Below, one piece after another: positions 1-9,794 of a DNA stretch of 64,000 nt. The notes below the pieces were generated by a model. It was not told the origin of the DNA and searched no databases. It saw only the letters and a program-made list of their open reading frames with translations. Numbering within the stretch: the stretch's first letter is position 1; each line of letters begins with the position of its first letter. This DNA comes from Gaiellasilicea sp963791905. Its GTDB lineage: Bacteria; Actinomycetota; Thermoleophilia; Gaiellales; Gaiellaceae. The stretch lies in assembly GCA_963791905.1 (NCBI GenBank), contig CAWBTX010000002.1, forward strand, positions 496,001 to 560,000. The letters are read 5' to 3'. Made by a program: the position numbers and the translations under genes.

Positions 1-2
1 CC

Positions 3-778
3 GCGTACGTCCTCGGCGGCTCGCTCGCCGTCTTCGCCGTCACGCTGATCCCGCTGCTCTTCGTCCCCTTCTCCGACCTCGTCTCGCTCTCGCAGTCGCG
101 TCGCGCCGCGGGCTTCCTCCCCTTCGCCTTCGCTTTCGCCGGCGGCCTCGTCGTGCTCGCGCGCGCTGACCCGGGTCGCGCTCTTGCCGCTCGCGCTTGG
201 CGCCGGCATCGTCCTCCAGCTCGCCTATCCGGGCGACTTCGGCTACCGGCTGCAGGAAGGCGGCCCGGCGCTCGCGACGTGGATCGCTGTCGTCGGCGGC
301 GTCGTGGCGCTCGCTCTGGGGCTCTGGCAAACGACCCGCCCTCGAGAACCGCGGGGCGATCGTCGGCGTCGCAGCCGTGCTCTTCGTCCTGCCGGTCGCC
401 GCTGCACGCCGCCTGGAACTGGAGCCCTTCGGACGCGCGCCCGCCGAGCCCGCTCACGCCCGGCCTGGTCGAGGCGCTGCGCGAGAGCTCCCCGAGGGCG
501 ACATCGTCTACTCCGATCTGGAGACGAGCTACCGCATCGCCGCCTCCGCGCCCGTCTACATCGCCGCCGCGCCGCCGAGCCACGTCGCGGACACGACGAA
601 GAACCGCCCGTACGAGCGGCGGCTGGACAACATCGACTTCTTCGCCGACGGCGATCTCGCGATCCCGCAGCGGTACGGGGCCGACTGGCTCGTCGTCGAC
701 CGCTCCCGCTTCGACCTGCAGCCCGACCTGCCGGTCGTCTACCGCGACGGGCGGTACACGCTCTACCGCCTGCCGTAG
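3..778 (+). CDS. C-terminal part of a polytopic membrane protein (frame-disrupted)
   Basis: The gene enters from the left edge. Three frames must be joined: positions 3-170, about 165-345, and about 345-778. The first part is hydrophobic (AYVLGGSLAVFAVTLIPLL, then GGVVALALGLW), so it is a membrane region. The last ~100 residues are soluble and contain LPEGDIVYSDLETSYRIAA and YGADWLVVDRSRF before YTLYRLP and a TAG stop. This layout is typical of large glycosyltransferase-like or YfhO-like membrane proteins whose C-terminal domain lies outside the membrane. It sits 10 bases upstream of a glycosyltransferase, which fits polysaccharide assembly. The exact family is not recognised. Frame changes are +1 each time. 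Confidence 0.5.
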
Positions 779-788
779 CATCGAGCCC

Positions 789-2037
789 GTGAAGCTCCTG
801 CTCGTCTCGCTCTACTTCCCGCCGGCGGGAGGCGGCGGCGTGCAGCGCCCGCTCAAGTTCGCCCAGTACCTCCCTGCGCTCGGGATCGAGACGCACGTGC
901 TCGCGCCGGAGGGCCTGAAGCTGGATCCACGAGGACGAGGAGTTGCGGGTGCCGACGCAGGCCTGGATCCACCGCGCGCGCTACGTCGGGCCGAAGGGCC
1001 GCAAGCCCGCCGAGGAGCTCCACGGCACGGAAGGGCTCTCGCGGGCGCTCGTGCATGCGCGGCTGGCGTCGCGCCGCCTGCTCGTCCCCGACGAGGCGGT
1101 CACCTGGAACCTGACCGCGATCCCGGCCGCGATCCGCATCGCCCGCAGCGAGGGAGTCGACGCCGTTCTCACGACCTCGCCGCCGGGCTCGGTGCACCTC
1201 GTCGGCGCCGCCGTGAAGCGCGCGACCGGCGCGAAGTGGATCGCCGACCTGCGCGACTCGCTCGTCGCCCACCCGCACCGCCGGGACGACGGCCTCGGCG
1301 TCCGGCTGAAGGGAAAGGCGAGCCACGGCGTCGCGCAGGCCGTGGCCCGATGGGCCGACGCGATCACGTGCGTCTCCGACGCGATCGCAGACGAGGCGCG
1401 CGAGCTTTCGGCCGCGCGGCCGCGTCGTCACGATCTCGAACGGCTGCGACTTCGACGACTTCGCCGGCCTTCCGATACGCGCCGGGCGAGCGGTTCCGGA
1501 TCACGCACACGGGCAGCTTCTTCGGCAAGCGCGACCCGAGGCCGTTCCTGACCGCGCTCGCCGAGTCCGACCACGACGTCGTGGCGCGCTTCGTCGGCGA
1601 CTTCCGCTCGTCCGACCGCGAGTTCGCGGAGCAGCTCGGCCTGGGAGACCGGCTCGAGCTGATCCCCTACGCCCCGCGGCAGCGCGCGCTCGAGCTGCAG
1701 CGCGACTCGGACGCGCTGCTGCTCCTGATCCCGGAAGCGGGAGGCCGCGGTCGCGGCGTGCTCTCCGGCAAGGTCTTCGAGTACCTCGCCGCCGAGCGGC
1801 CGATCCTCGCCGCCGTGCCTCCCGACGGCGCGGCCGCGCAGCTGATCGAGGAGACCGGCGCCGGCGTCGTCGCGCGCGCCCGACGACGTCGGCGCGCTGA
1901 AGGAGGCCCTCGGAGGCCTGGTCGATCGCTTCCGCAACGGCGGCCTGCCTGCGGTCGAGCTCCCCGCGGACACGCGACACCGGCTCTCGCGGCAGGCGCG
2001 CGCCGAGGAGCTCGCGGAGCTGCTGCGCACGTTATGA
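789..2037 (+). CDS. glycosyltransferase, GT-B fold (family 4-like), frame-disrupted
   Basis: The GTG start gives VKLLLVSLYFPPAGGGGVQR, the glycine-rich N-terminus of family 4 type glycosyltransferases. Further recognisable segments follow in order: LLVPDEAVTWNLTA, VLTTSPPGSVHLVGAAVKR, WIADLRDSLVAHPHRR, ITCVSDAIADEAREL, then FRITHTGSFFGKRDPRPFL and GVLSGKVFEYLAAERPILA, the nucleotide-sugar binding part of the C-terminal domain. The total of about 415 residues matches the family. It should transfer a sugar to a lipid-linked glycan at the cytoplasmic face. At least four +1 frame changes (near 925, 1415, 1470, 1880) must be bridged. The stop at 2037 lies 4 bases before the next gene, suggesting one transcript. 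Confidence 0.72.
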
Positions 2038-2041
2038 GCCG

Positions 2042-3374
2042 ATGACTCGACCGGGCCGCATCACCGACCTGCTCTTCTTCGCGACGATCTTCACGGTCAC
2101 GTTCGCGAAGGTGCAGTGGGAGGTCGCGGGAACGCTCAGCCTCTCCGATGTCCTGACCGCGTTCTTCCTCGTCGCCTTCCTCGGCACCAGGATCGCCGCA
2201 GGCGACCGACGCTTCGCGTACGGAGCAGCCGTCGCCGCCGGCTTCTTCTGCCTCTTCCTGCTCGTCTACCTGATCGGCTTCTTCAACCTCGAGACGCAGC
2301 AGGCGCTCGAGCAGTGGAGCAAGGGGATGATCAAGTTCCTGCTCCACTTCCTCTTCCTCGTCGCCGGGATCGCCTACCTCGCGCGGCGTACGGAGCGCTT
2401 CTACTGGCAGACGCTGGCGGTGTTCATGGCCGGCTTCGCAGCGAACGCGGTCTACGGAATCGTCCAGCTCGGCGTCGCCGAGGTCGCGGACGTGAACCTC
2501 GACCAGTCGGTGCTCCAGCCGATCACCGGCGGAGCGAGCTCGATCAACGTCTTCGGCGCGATCGAGGGGCGCAGCGTCTACCGGCCGAACGCGCTCACGG
2601 GCGACCCGAACCACCTCGGGATCGAGCTGATCCTGCCGCTGCTCGTGCTGACGCCGATCTATCTGCGGCTGGAGCGCGGCCACCGGCTGAAGCTGCCGCT
2701 CGCGCGTGCTGCTCTCGTTCCTGCTCGTGGTCGAGCTCGCGACACTCTCCCGCTCGGGACTGCTCGGCCTCGGCGTCGGGCTGCTCGTGCTCGCGGTTCC
2801 GTACCGCCGCCGGCTCGCGTCGCGCGAGTTCCTGCTGCCCCTCGCTGGTGTCGCGGCCGCACTCGGCGCCGTCGTGGTGGCGCAGTGGGATTTCTTCCAG
2901 ACCGTCCTTCGCGCGCGCGTCGACACCTCGGGCTCGGGGGCCTCGACACACTTCGATGTCTACGGGTTCATCCCGGACGTCCTCTCGGCGCACCCGCTCT
3001 TCGGGCTCGGGCTGAACAACTTCTCGGTCTACTACGAGTTCGTCACCGGCCGGACGAACTTCGGCCCGCACTCGTTCTACGTCGCGCTGCTCGTGGAGAC
3101 GGGCGTCATCGGCGCGGTGCTCTTCGGGGTCTTCCTCTGGTACCTGTTCCGCCGCCTCGGCCGGACGCGCGCGATCGGGCGAGCGCTCGCTGCGGCGCGC
3201 GATCCGGCGGCGGCGCGTGTGCGGCCGCTCGCCTGGGGGATGACCGCCGCGCTGGCCGGGACGATCGCCGCCAACGCCTTCTACCTGACGATGTCCTTCT
3301 ACTACTTCTTCGCCTTCGCCACGATCGCGTTGGCCGCGCCGATCGTCTTCGCGCGGCGGCTCGAGGCGCGGTGA
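2042..3374 (+). CDS. O-antigen ligase / polymerase family membrane protein
   Basis: The ATG start gives a protein of ~440 residues with about 10-12 hydrophobic segments (for example LLFFATIFTVTFAK, DVLTAFFLVAFLG, IKFLLHFLFLVAG, VLLSFLLVVELATLSRSG). The hallmark region is the large loop followed by HPLFGLGLNNF and HSFYVALLVETGVIG, which is characteristic of the Wzy_C (O-antigen ligase/polymerase) domain. It should polymerise or ligate lipid-linked glycan on the outer face of the membrane. One +1 frame change occurs near 2706, where an extra base separates two otherwise continuous halves. The stop overlaps the next start (GTGA), so it is probably co-transcribed with the flanking glycosyltransferases. 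Confidence 0.75.
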
Positions 3375-4364
3375 AGGTCGTCGTCCTGACGACGTCGTAC
3401 CCGCGCGACGGGCGACGACGTCGCCGGCCACTTCATCCGCGACGCCGTCGAGCACGCGCGCGCGGCCGGCGTCGACATCTCGGTCGTCGCACCGTCGGAC
3501 TTCCGCCATTACGGCATCGCCTACAACCACGGCGTCGTCGGCAACCTCCGCCGGCGGCCATGGCTCGCGCTCGCCCTGCCGCTCTTCCTCGTCTCGTTCA
3601 CGCGCGCTGCGCGCCGAGCCGCGCGCGAGCGCCGACCTCGTCCACGCGCACTGGCTTCCCGCGGGTCTCGTCGCGCGGCTGACCGGACAGCCGTTCGTCG
3701 TGCAGCTCTGGGGCACCGACGTCGAGCTCGCGCGCCGGACCCGGTGGCTCGTGCGGCCGATCCTGCGGCGCGCCCGCGCCGTCATCTGCGCGTCGAGCGC
3801 GCTCGCCGACGCCGGGCGAAAGCTGGGCGCGGCCAATGTCGTGCAGATCCCCGAACGGGGTCGACGTGCCGCCCGAGCCGGGCCCGACCGCCGAACCGCC
3901 GCACGTCCTCTACGCGGGCAGGCTCGCGCCCGAGAAGGGCATCGAGGAGTTCCTCCGCGCGACCGAGGGGCTCCCGCGAGTCGTCGTCGGCGCAGGCCCC
4001 ATCGCCGTGCCCGAGGCGACCGGCTTCGTCCCGCCGAGCGAGATCGGCGCGTACTACGACCGCGCGGCCGTCGTCTGCGTGCCGTCCCGGCGTGAAGGCG
4101 TCGGCTTCACGGCCTTGAACGCGATGGCCCACGGGCGCCCCGTGGTCGCGACTCCCGTCGGCGGGCTCGTCGATGCGGTCGACGACGGCGTCACCGGGCT
4201 GCTCGTCGACCGGCGCGGGCTGCGGGCCGCGATCACGCGACTGCTCGACGACGCCGATCTGCGCCGGCACCTCGGCGACGCCGCACGGGCGAGGGCCGTC
4301 GAGCGGCACTCCTGGGAGCCGGCGACCGAAGCGCTCGTCCGCGTCTACTCAGCGGCGCACGTAG
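3371..4364 (+). CDS. glycosyltransferase family 1/4, frame-disrupted
   Basis: The GTG start overlaps the previous stop by 4 bases and reads VKVVVLTTSYPRDG, then (after an extra base near 3410) GHFIRDAVEHARAAGVDISVV. Later segments are VVQLWGTDVELARRTRW, VICASSALADAGRKLGA, LYAGRLAPEKGIEEFLRA, VVCVPSRREGVGFTALNAMAHGRPVVATPVGG and VTGLLVDRR. These match the GT-B acceptor domain and the E-x7-E donor-binding region of family 4 enzymes. It is about 330 residues after joining at least three frames. The 3' end runs into the convergent gene on the other strand, so the exact stop is uncertain. Role: sugar transfer in surface polysaccharide synthesis. Confidence 0.7.
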
Positions 4365-5740
4365 ATCCGCACGGGGCCAGTCCGCGAGCGGGCGATACCG
4401 GGCCGAGAGCCCACGCAGTAGCGCGGGCCGCTCGGCAAAGGCGCGACCGACGACGACCGCCTGCACGTCGATCCTCGAGCACGCGCATCACTTCCGCGTC
4501 CGTCAGCGAGCCGGTCTGGAAGCGGAGCACGGCGGTGTCGACGAGCGGTCCGGCGACGCGGCGGTCGCGCGAGGAACGGGACGATCGAGTGGTCGGAGAC
4601 GACGAGCTCGTCCGGGGACGTGACGCGCGCCAGGTGCGGCCGCCGCGGCCACGAGCTCCGGCTCCTCGTCGATCTGGTCCTCGACGATCCGCCGCTGCTG
4701 CTGGACGTAGCCGGCGGCGAGAAGCGAGCGCGAGCGCGGTCAGCCCGTAGAGCGCGATACCGGGAGCGGTCCGCGAGCACGGCGAGCGGCGATCCCGGCG
4801 GGCACCGCCAGCGAGACCGGCAGCAGGAGCAGGTGGTTGTCGTGCAGAGGCGAGTGGTAGACGAGGAACGCAACCGAGAGCGCGGCCCAGAGCCAGAGCG
4901 CCCAGACGCGCAGCACGCGGCGCCGCCGGTAGAGCAGCACCGAGGCGACGAGGCCGGCGACGACGAGCCAGGCGAACGGCGTCCGCCAGTTCAGGAAGGT
5001 GACGAGCTCGTGCGTCTCGTCGACCACGGGCGGCGTGTCGCGGGCGTCCCGGTGGTAGACGACGACGCTCTCCCAGAGCTCGCCGATGACGCCGAGGTAC
5101 CCGATCACGAACGCGAGGCCGACGAGCGTGCCGCCGATCGCCGCCGAGATCAGCGCACGGCCGCGCAGTGAGCGCTCCCAGCAGAGCAGGATCAGGAAGG
5201 GCGGCACGGCGAGAACCGCGGTCGGCTTCAGCAGCCAGCGCGAGCGCGACCGCGGCGCCGCCGAGGAACGCGAGCGTCGTCGACCGGCGCCGCCGCGCCT
5301 CGATCGCGAGCCAGAAGGACACGAGCGCCATGCCGAGCGGCGGGACGTCGGCAAGTACACGATGCGCGTAGAGCGGGAACGGCGGTGCGATCGTCAGGAG
5401 CGCCGAGGCGCTCAGGCCGGCGACCGGGCCGCCGATCGAACGCCGCCGAGCAGATACGCGGCGAGGCAGGTCAGCGATCGCGACCACGACCATGCCGATC
5501 TGGAAGCCGCGCACGGAGTCGGCGCCGACGACCGAGATCACGCGCAACAGCTGGTACCACGCCGGGCGGCTGCGGCGCGAAGACGTCCTCGCCCAGGCGC
5601 TGGCCGTGCTCGAGCGCATCGACGCTCGCGAGGTAGACGCCCTCGTCGTAGTCGGTGTCGGTGCCGACGAGGCGGCCGAACAGGAGCGCCTGTGCGACGA
5701 CGAGCCCGGCCAGGGCCACGAGCTCGACACCTCGTTTCAC
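4349..5740 (-). CDS. PMT/ArnT-like membrane glycosyltransferase (frame-disrupted)
   Basis: The GTG start at 5740 gives VKRGVELVALAGLVVAQALLF, then TDTDYDEGVYLASVDAL. The acidic pair D-E-G-V-Y in the first outer loop is the signature of the dolichyl-phosphate-mannose/ArnT superfamily. Hydrophobic segments continue (LTFLNWRTPFAWLVVAGLV, VWALWLWAALSVAFLVYHS, LLLLPVSLAVPAGIA) and the C-terminus ends RIYVRR at 4349. Such enzymes move a sugar from polyprenyl-phosphate to an outside acceptor. It is the only gene of this group on the minus strand and is convergent with the preceding glycosyltransferase. Several frame changes must be joined, and length is about 460 residues. Confidence 0.6.
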
Positions 5741-5753
5741 CGATCGAAATCCT

Positions 5754-6871
5754 ATGCGGGACGTACGATCGCGACTCGTGATGCTCGCAAAGGGACTGTT
5801 CTGGGGCTCGCTGACGGCGCTCGCGTGGACGCACGCGCTCTACCCACCCGCGGCAGCCGCCCTCGCGCGGTCTGCGCGAGCGTCGTGTCGCCAGGCGAGA
5901 CATCGAGCCGACGGTGACGCTGATCGTGCCCGCGTACAACGAGGAGACCGTGATCGAGCGCCGGCTGGAGAATCTCAGGGCGCTCGACTACCCATCCGAC
6001 AAGCTCGAGCTCGTCGTCACCTCGGACGCGTCGAGCGATCGCACCGAGGAGCTCGCGGAGGCTGCGGGCGCGCGCGTGATCCGCAACCCCCGCGGCGGGA
6101 AGGTGGCGGCGCAGGACCGGGCGGTGCGCGAGTCGGTAGGCGAGATCGTCGCGTTCTCCGACGCGAACGCGACCTGGGCGCCCGACGCGCTTCGCAAGCT
6201 CGTACGCAACTTCGCCGACGACGAAGTCGCGTACGTCTGCGGGCAGCTGCGACTGGAGAGCGCCGACGGCTCCAACCGGGAGGGCGTCTACTGGCAGTAC
6301 GAGGTCTGGCTCCGCGAGAGCGAGTCGCGCCTCGCGTCCGTCACCGGCGGCAACGGCTCGATCTACGCGGTGCGGCGAGAGGACTACGTCGAGGTCGACC
6401 CGCGCTTCGGGCACGACCTCGCGTTCCCGTACCTGATGGTGCAGCGCGGTCGGCGGGCGGTGTACGAGCCGGACGCGCACGCATTCGAGAAGCCGACGCC
6501 GTCGAACGAGACGGAGTACCGACGCAAGGTGCGTATGTTCGAGCACTGCTGGCTGATCACGCTACGCGGCAGCATTCTGCGGGACCTGCCGCCGCTCTAC
6601 CGCGCTCAGATTCGTCTCGCACCGGATTCTTCGCTACGGCAGCGGCGTCCTCCACCTCGTCCTGCTCGGGACGTCGCTCGCGCTCGTCGGCGAGGGGCTG
6701 GTCTACCAGGTCGCGCTCGGTGCGCAGCTGCTCCTCCTGGCCGCTGCCGCGGCCGGCGTCGGACTCGCCCGCTACTACGTCCTCGTGACCTGGGCGACGC
6801 TGGTTGCGCTCGGCAACTATCTCCGCCGCGGCGTCCCGGCCACGTGGGAGGCCGCGGAGGGCACGCGGTGA
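5754..6871 (+). CDS. glycosyltransferase family 2, membrane-associated
   Basis: The ATG gives a short membrane anchor (LFWGSLTALAWTHALYP) followed by the GT-A core: TVTLIVPAYNEETVIERRL, LELVVTSDASSDRTEELA (first Asp of the metal site), VAFSDANATWAPDALRKL (DxN/DxD-like motif), a HDLAFPYLMVQRG catalytic-base region and a distal KVRMFEHCWLITLRG motif resembling Q/RxxRW. Two hydrophobic helices close the protein. About 372 residues. There are two extra bases, one between codons near 5872 and one near 6610. This is a processive-type or polyprenyl-linked family 2 transferase. Its divergent start lies 14 bases from the minus-strand gene, so a shared promoter between 5740 and 5754 is too short and transcription probably starts within neighbouring sequence. 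Confidence 0.75.
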
Positions 6872-6885
6872 GACATGTCTCGATG

Positions 6886-6920
6886 GGCGGATATCCAAAG
6901 CGGGACGCATCGGATATCCT
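6886..6920 (+). promoter_or_regulatory. candidate operator: two GGATATCC palindromes
   Basis: Just upstream of the antitoxin start the palindrome GGATATCC occurs twice about 22 bases apart, roughly two helical turns. Paired palindromes in front of an antitoxin gene are the usual arrangement for autoregulation by a VapB-VapC complex. Binding itself is inferred. Confidence 0.4.
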
Positions 6921-6926
6921 CGTCTC

Positions 6927-7202
6927 ATGAAGACGACGGTTGACGTTGATCGGCAACTCGCCGGTGAGGCGGCGGAGATTCTCGGCACGAGCTCGTTGAA
7001 GGACACAGTCAACGCGGCTCTCTACGAGATTGTCGCCGCGAAGTATCGACGCGAGCTCGCCGAGCAGATCCGAAGCGGAACTCTGCCAGTGCCGAGTCAG
7101 GAGGAATACGACGAGCTTCGGCGTCCGAAGTTGACCATCGGTGCGCTTGACGACCTGTTCGAGCAATCGGAACAGCGCAGCTCCCCGCGCCCCGCCGCGT
7201 GA
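6927..7202 (+). CDS. vapB: VapB-family antitoxin
   Basis: 91 residues from ATG: MKTTVDVDRQLAGEAAEIL then SLKDTVNAALYEIV. This is the ribbon-helix-helix DNA-binding start typical of type II VapB antitoxins, followed by a charged tail (EEYDELRRPKLTIGALDDLF) that would occupy the toxin active site. It binds and neutralises the PIN-domain RNase encoded next and would repress its own promoter through the upstream palindromes. The stop overlaps the toxin start (GTGA). Unlike most neighbours its frame is intact. Confidence 0.82.
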   Translation: MKTTVDVDRQLAGEAAEILGTSSLKDTVNAALYEIVAAKYRRELAEQIRSGTLPVPSQEEYDELRRPKLTIGALDDLFEQSEQRSSPRPAA

Positions 7203-7597
7203 CTCGAGTCCTCGTCGACACGAGCACCTGGATGCGCCAAAGAGAGCCCGGGGTGGCGTCCGTTCTCGCGCCCGCGCTCGAGCAAGGGCGAGTCATCCTC
7301 GCAACTCCGGTCCTGCTCGAGCTGCTGCGCTCTGCGCGCGACGCGAGGCAGCTTTCGGCCCAAGCGACGCGCTACGGCTTCCTCCACGGGGTTGAGACGA
7401 ACCGCCAGATCGAGCGCCGAGCGCTTGATGTTCAGGCGCGACTTGCATCCCGCGGCCATCACCGCGGACCCTCCCCGGTCGATCTGCTCGCCGCCGCCGC
7501 AGCTGAGTCTGCCGGAGCGGAGTTGTGGCATTGCGACCGGCACTTCGAGCTGATCGGCGAGATCACGGGTCAGCCGATGCGCCGCGTCGGCGGGTGA
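7199..7597 (+). CDS. vapC: VapC-type PIN-domain ribonuclease toxin
   Basis: 132 residues, GTG start overlapping vapB by 4 bases. The four PIN acidic residues are visible: Asp7 in VLVDTSTW, Glu41 in VLLELLRSA, Asp95 in SPVDLLAA and Asp113 in HCDRHFE. These coordinate the metal ion for RNA cleavage. VapC toxins cut tRNA or rRNA when the antitoxin is lost. The stop overlaps the next gene, a sugar transferase, so the toxin-antitoxin pair lies inside a polysaccharide operon rather than beside it. The frame is intact. Confidence 0.85.
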   Translation: MTRVLVDTSTWMRQREPGVASVLAPALEQGRVILATPVLLELLRSARDARQLSAQATRYGFLHGVETNRQIERRALDVQARLASRGHHRGPSPVDLLAAAAAESAGAELWHCDRHFELIGEITGQPMRRVGG

Positions 7598-8224
7598 ACC
7601 GCGCTCTCGACGTGGCGCTCGCGGGAGCAGGCCTCGTCGTCACGAGCCCGCTGCTCGCCGCCGCCGCGCTCGCGGTGAAGCTCGACGACGGCGGCCCCGT
7701 CCTCTACCGCCAGACGCGAGTCGGCAAGGACGGCCGGGACTTCGAGCTCCTGAAGCTGCGCACGATGATCGTCGGCGCGGAGACCCAGGGCGCCGGCTAT
7801 GCCGTCAACCGCGGCGACTCCCGCATCACGCGGATCGGGCGGCTTGCTGCGCCGGACGTCGCTCGACGAGCTGCCGCAGCTCTGGAACGTCGTCCGCGGC
7901 GACATGAGCCTGATCGGGCCGCGGCCGACGCTCCGCTACCAGGTCGAGCGCTACACGGAGCGCCAGCGGCGCCGGCTCGAGGTGCTGCCCGGGATCACCG
8001 GCTGGGCGCAGATCCACGGCCGCGCGGCGCTCTCGTGGGACGAGCGCATCGAGCTCGACGTCTGGTACGTCGAGCACCGCTCGCCGCGCACCGACCTGCT
8101 CATCCTGCTGCGGACGCCGCTCGCCCTCCTCGGCGGCACCTACAAGGGCGAGACCGGCGGATGGCAGGAACCATCTCCTACGGAGGGTCAGGCGCCGACG
8201 ACGAGCGGCCGTCCTGAAAAGTGA
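7594..8224 (+). CDS. undecaprenyl-phosphate sugar-1-phosphate transferase (bacterial sugar transferase)
   Basis: The GTG start gives VNRALDVALAGAGLVVTSPLLA, the single membrane hairpin of the family, then GPVLYRQTRVGKDG, LLKLRTM, TSLDELPQLWNVVRGDMSLIGPRP and LPGITGWAQIHGR. These are the signature motifs of the WcaJ/RfbP catalytic core. It starts glycan assembly by linking the first sugar-phosphate to undecaprenyl phosphate. About 209 residues, so it is the short single-domain type lacking the N-terminal four-helix part. One extra base falls between codons near 7845 (after ITRIGR). The 3' end overlaps the convergent toxin gene. Confidence 0.85.
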
Positions 8225-8465
8225 CGACAAGCACCCGATCGTCCTCTTCGAAGTACTCGTAGACAACGACCAGCCATCGCCAGGGCCCGAGCAGGAAGCG
8301 GTATCCGCTCCACCGGCCCTGCAGCAGCGCTCCGGCGCGCGGGAACGCCTCGAGATGTCGCAGGGAGCTACGAACGCGCTCTCGTGTATCGCCCGGGAGG
8401 CTGTGCGTCTGGATCAGCCGATCGAGATCGCCCCGGGCGGGGGCGCTCACCTCGACGCGCGCCAC
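8178..8465 (-). CDS. RelE/ParE-family toxin
   Basis: 95 residues: MARVEVSAPARGDLDRLIQ, SLRHLEAFPRAGALLQGRW, YRFLLGPWRWLVVVYEYFE and RVLVVTFQDGR. The order of an N-terminal helix pair, a GxxLxG-like turn and a final three strands ending in a basic patch is the RelE/ParE fold. Such toxins cut ribosome-bound mRNA or poison gyrase; which of the two cannot be told. It follows its antitoxin by two bases. The gene is intact and overlaps the end of the sugar transferase on the other strand. Confidence 0.75.
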   Translation of the reverse strand: MARVEVSAPARGDLDRLIQTHSLPGDTRERVRSSLRHLEAFPRAGALLQGRWSGYRFLLGPWRWLVVVYEYFEEDDRVLVVTFQDGRSSSAPDPP

Positions 8466-8467
8466 TC

Positions 8468-8725
8468 CTACAGCTCTTCGAGAGGCACCGCGTCCCCAGC
8501 CACTCCCCGCTCACGACCGAGCTGCGCCCTCTCGAAGGCGCCGGGGATCCGATCGAGAAGATCCGTGACGGCGCGAGCGTCGACATCGCTCTCGTCGAGC
8601 GCACGCGACAGCAGCGAACGCGCGAGCGTCCCTTCTTGGAGATGGGTCTGCTCGGCAAGTCGTCGTAGCTTCTCGGCGTGCTCCGGTCCGAGAGTGACGT
8701 TGACGCGGAGGACATCACCAGCCAT
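8468..8725 (-). CDS. ribbon-helix-helix antitoxin, partner of the RelE/ParE toxin
   Basis: 85 residues: MAGDVLRVNVTLGPEHAEKL begins a ribbon-helix-helix domain (beta strand LRVNVTL, then helices HAEKLRRLAEQ and EGTLARSLLSRAL), followed by an acidic tail. It should bind its own promoter as a dimer and neutralise the toxin downstream. It is divergent from the ATP-grasp gene, with about 60 bases between starts holding the two promoters. Confidence 0.72.
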   Translation of the reverse strand: MAGDVLRVNVTLGPEHAEKLRRLAEQTHLQEGTLARSLLSRALDESDVDARAVTDLLDRIPGAFERAQLGRERGVAGDAVPLEEL

Positions 8726-8788
8726 GGCACAAGCCTACACGAAACAGCACGAATCGTGCTCGCTCCCCCTCAAGTTACGCTGGATCCG

Positions 8789-9794
8789 GTGACAGCCGTC
8801 CTCTTCACCTGCGCTGGCCAGCGCGTCGACATCGTCTCCGCGTTCGCGCGCGCGGGCGCGACGACGATCGCGGCCGACCTCGATCCGCTCGCGCCCGCGC
8901 TCTACCACGCCGACCGGCACGTGCAGGTGCCACGGATCGCCGACCCCGGCTACATCCCGGCACTCGAAGCCGCGGTCGAGGAGCACGACGTGCGGCTGAT
9001 CGTGCCGCTGACGGATCTCGACCACATCGCGCTCGTCCGGGCGCGGAACGAGCTCGGTGCGCTCGTGCTGCTGCCGGAGGAGGAGGTCGTGCGGCGCGTC
9101 GGCGACAAGTACCTCGCGCACCTCTTCTTCGAGGAGCGCGGGATCCCGTCGCCGCCGAGCTGGCTGCCCGGCGACGTCCCGGACGACGCGCGCTACCCGC
9201 TGCTCGTCAAGGTGCGGGAGGGGTTCGGGTCACGCCACATCTTCCGTGCGCACGACCGGGCCGAGCTCGAGTTCTTCCTCCGCTACACGAGCGTCGACTC
9301 GTTCGTGCAGACGTGCTGCGCGGGCGAGGAGTTCTCGATCGACGTCTTCTGCGACCTCGAGGGCCGCTGCCTGAACGCGATCCCGCGAACGATGATCCAG
9401 TCGAAGGGCGGCGAATCGATCAAGGGCATGACGATCCAGGACCGCGATCTGATCGAGTTCGGCGCGCACGTCGCCGAGGCGCTCGGGCTGGTCGGCCCGG
9501 GCACGATCCAGTGCTTCCGCGAGGAGGGCGGCCGGCACGAGGTGACAGATGTAAATCCTCGGTTTGGAGGCGCTTTTCCGCTTCCGCTCGCCGCAGGCAG
9601 CCGTTACCCTGACCTCGCCCTCGCACTCGCCGCCGGCGAGCGGCCGGAGCCGACGGCTCGGCGAGTTCCGCGCAGGGGTGGTCATGACGCGCTTCTTCTC
9701 TCACCTGTGCCTGACCTCCGGCGACGACGGTAGCTTGGAGCCGTTCGCCGAAGAGCTTCCAGAGCCGGTCGCGAGCGAGCCCGGCGAGGCATGA
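8789..9794 (+). CDS. ATP-grasp domain enzyme (carbamoyl-phosphate-synthase-like)
   Basis: The GTG start gives VTAVLFTCAGQRVDIVSAF, a Rossmann-like pre-ATP-grasp domain. The ATP-grasp core follows: KYLAHLFFEERGIPSP, YPLLVKVREGFGSRHI (lysine for ATP), CAGEEFSIDVFCD and EVTDVNPRFGGAFPLPLAAG, which holds the metal-binding E/D-x-N-P-R-F motif. It should form an acyl-phosphate and ligate it to an amine or a hydroxyl; the substrate is unknown. An extra base near 9652 shifts the last ~45 residues (LGEFRAGVVMTRFFS). The stop overlaps the next start (ATGA). Such enzymes recur in exopolysaccharide clusters, probably for substituent addition. Confidence 0.72.
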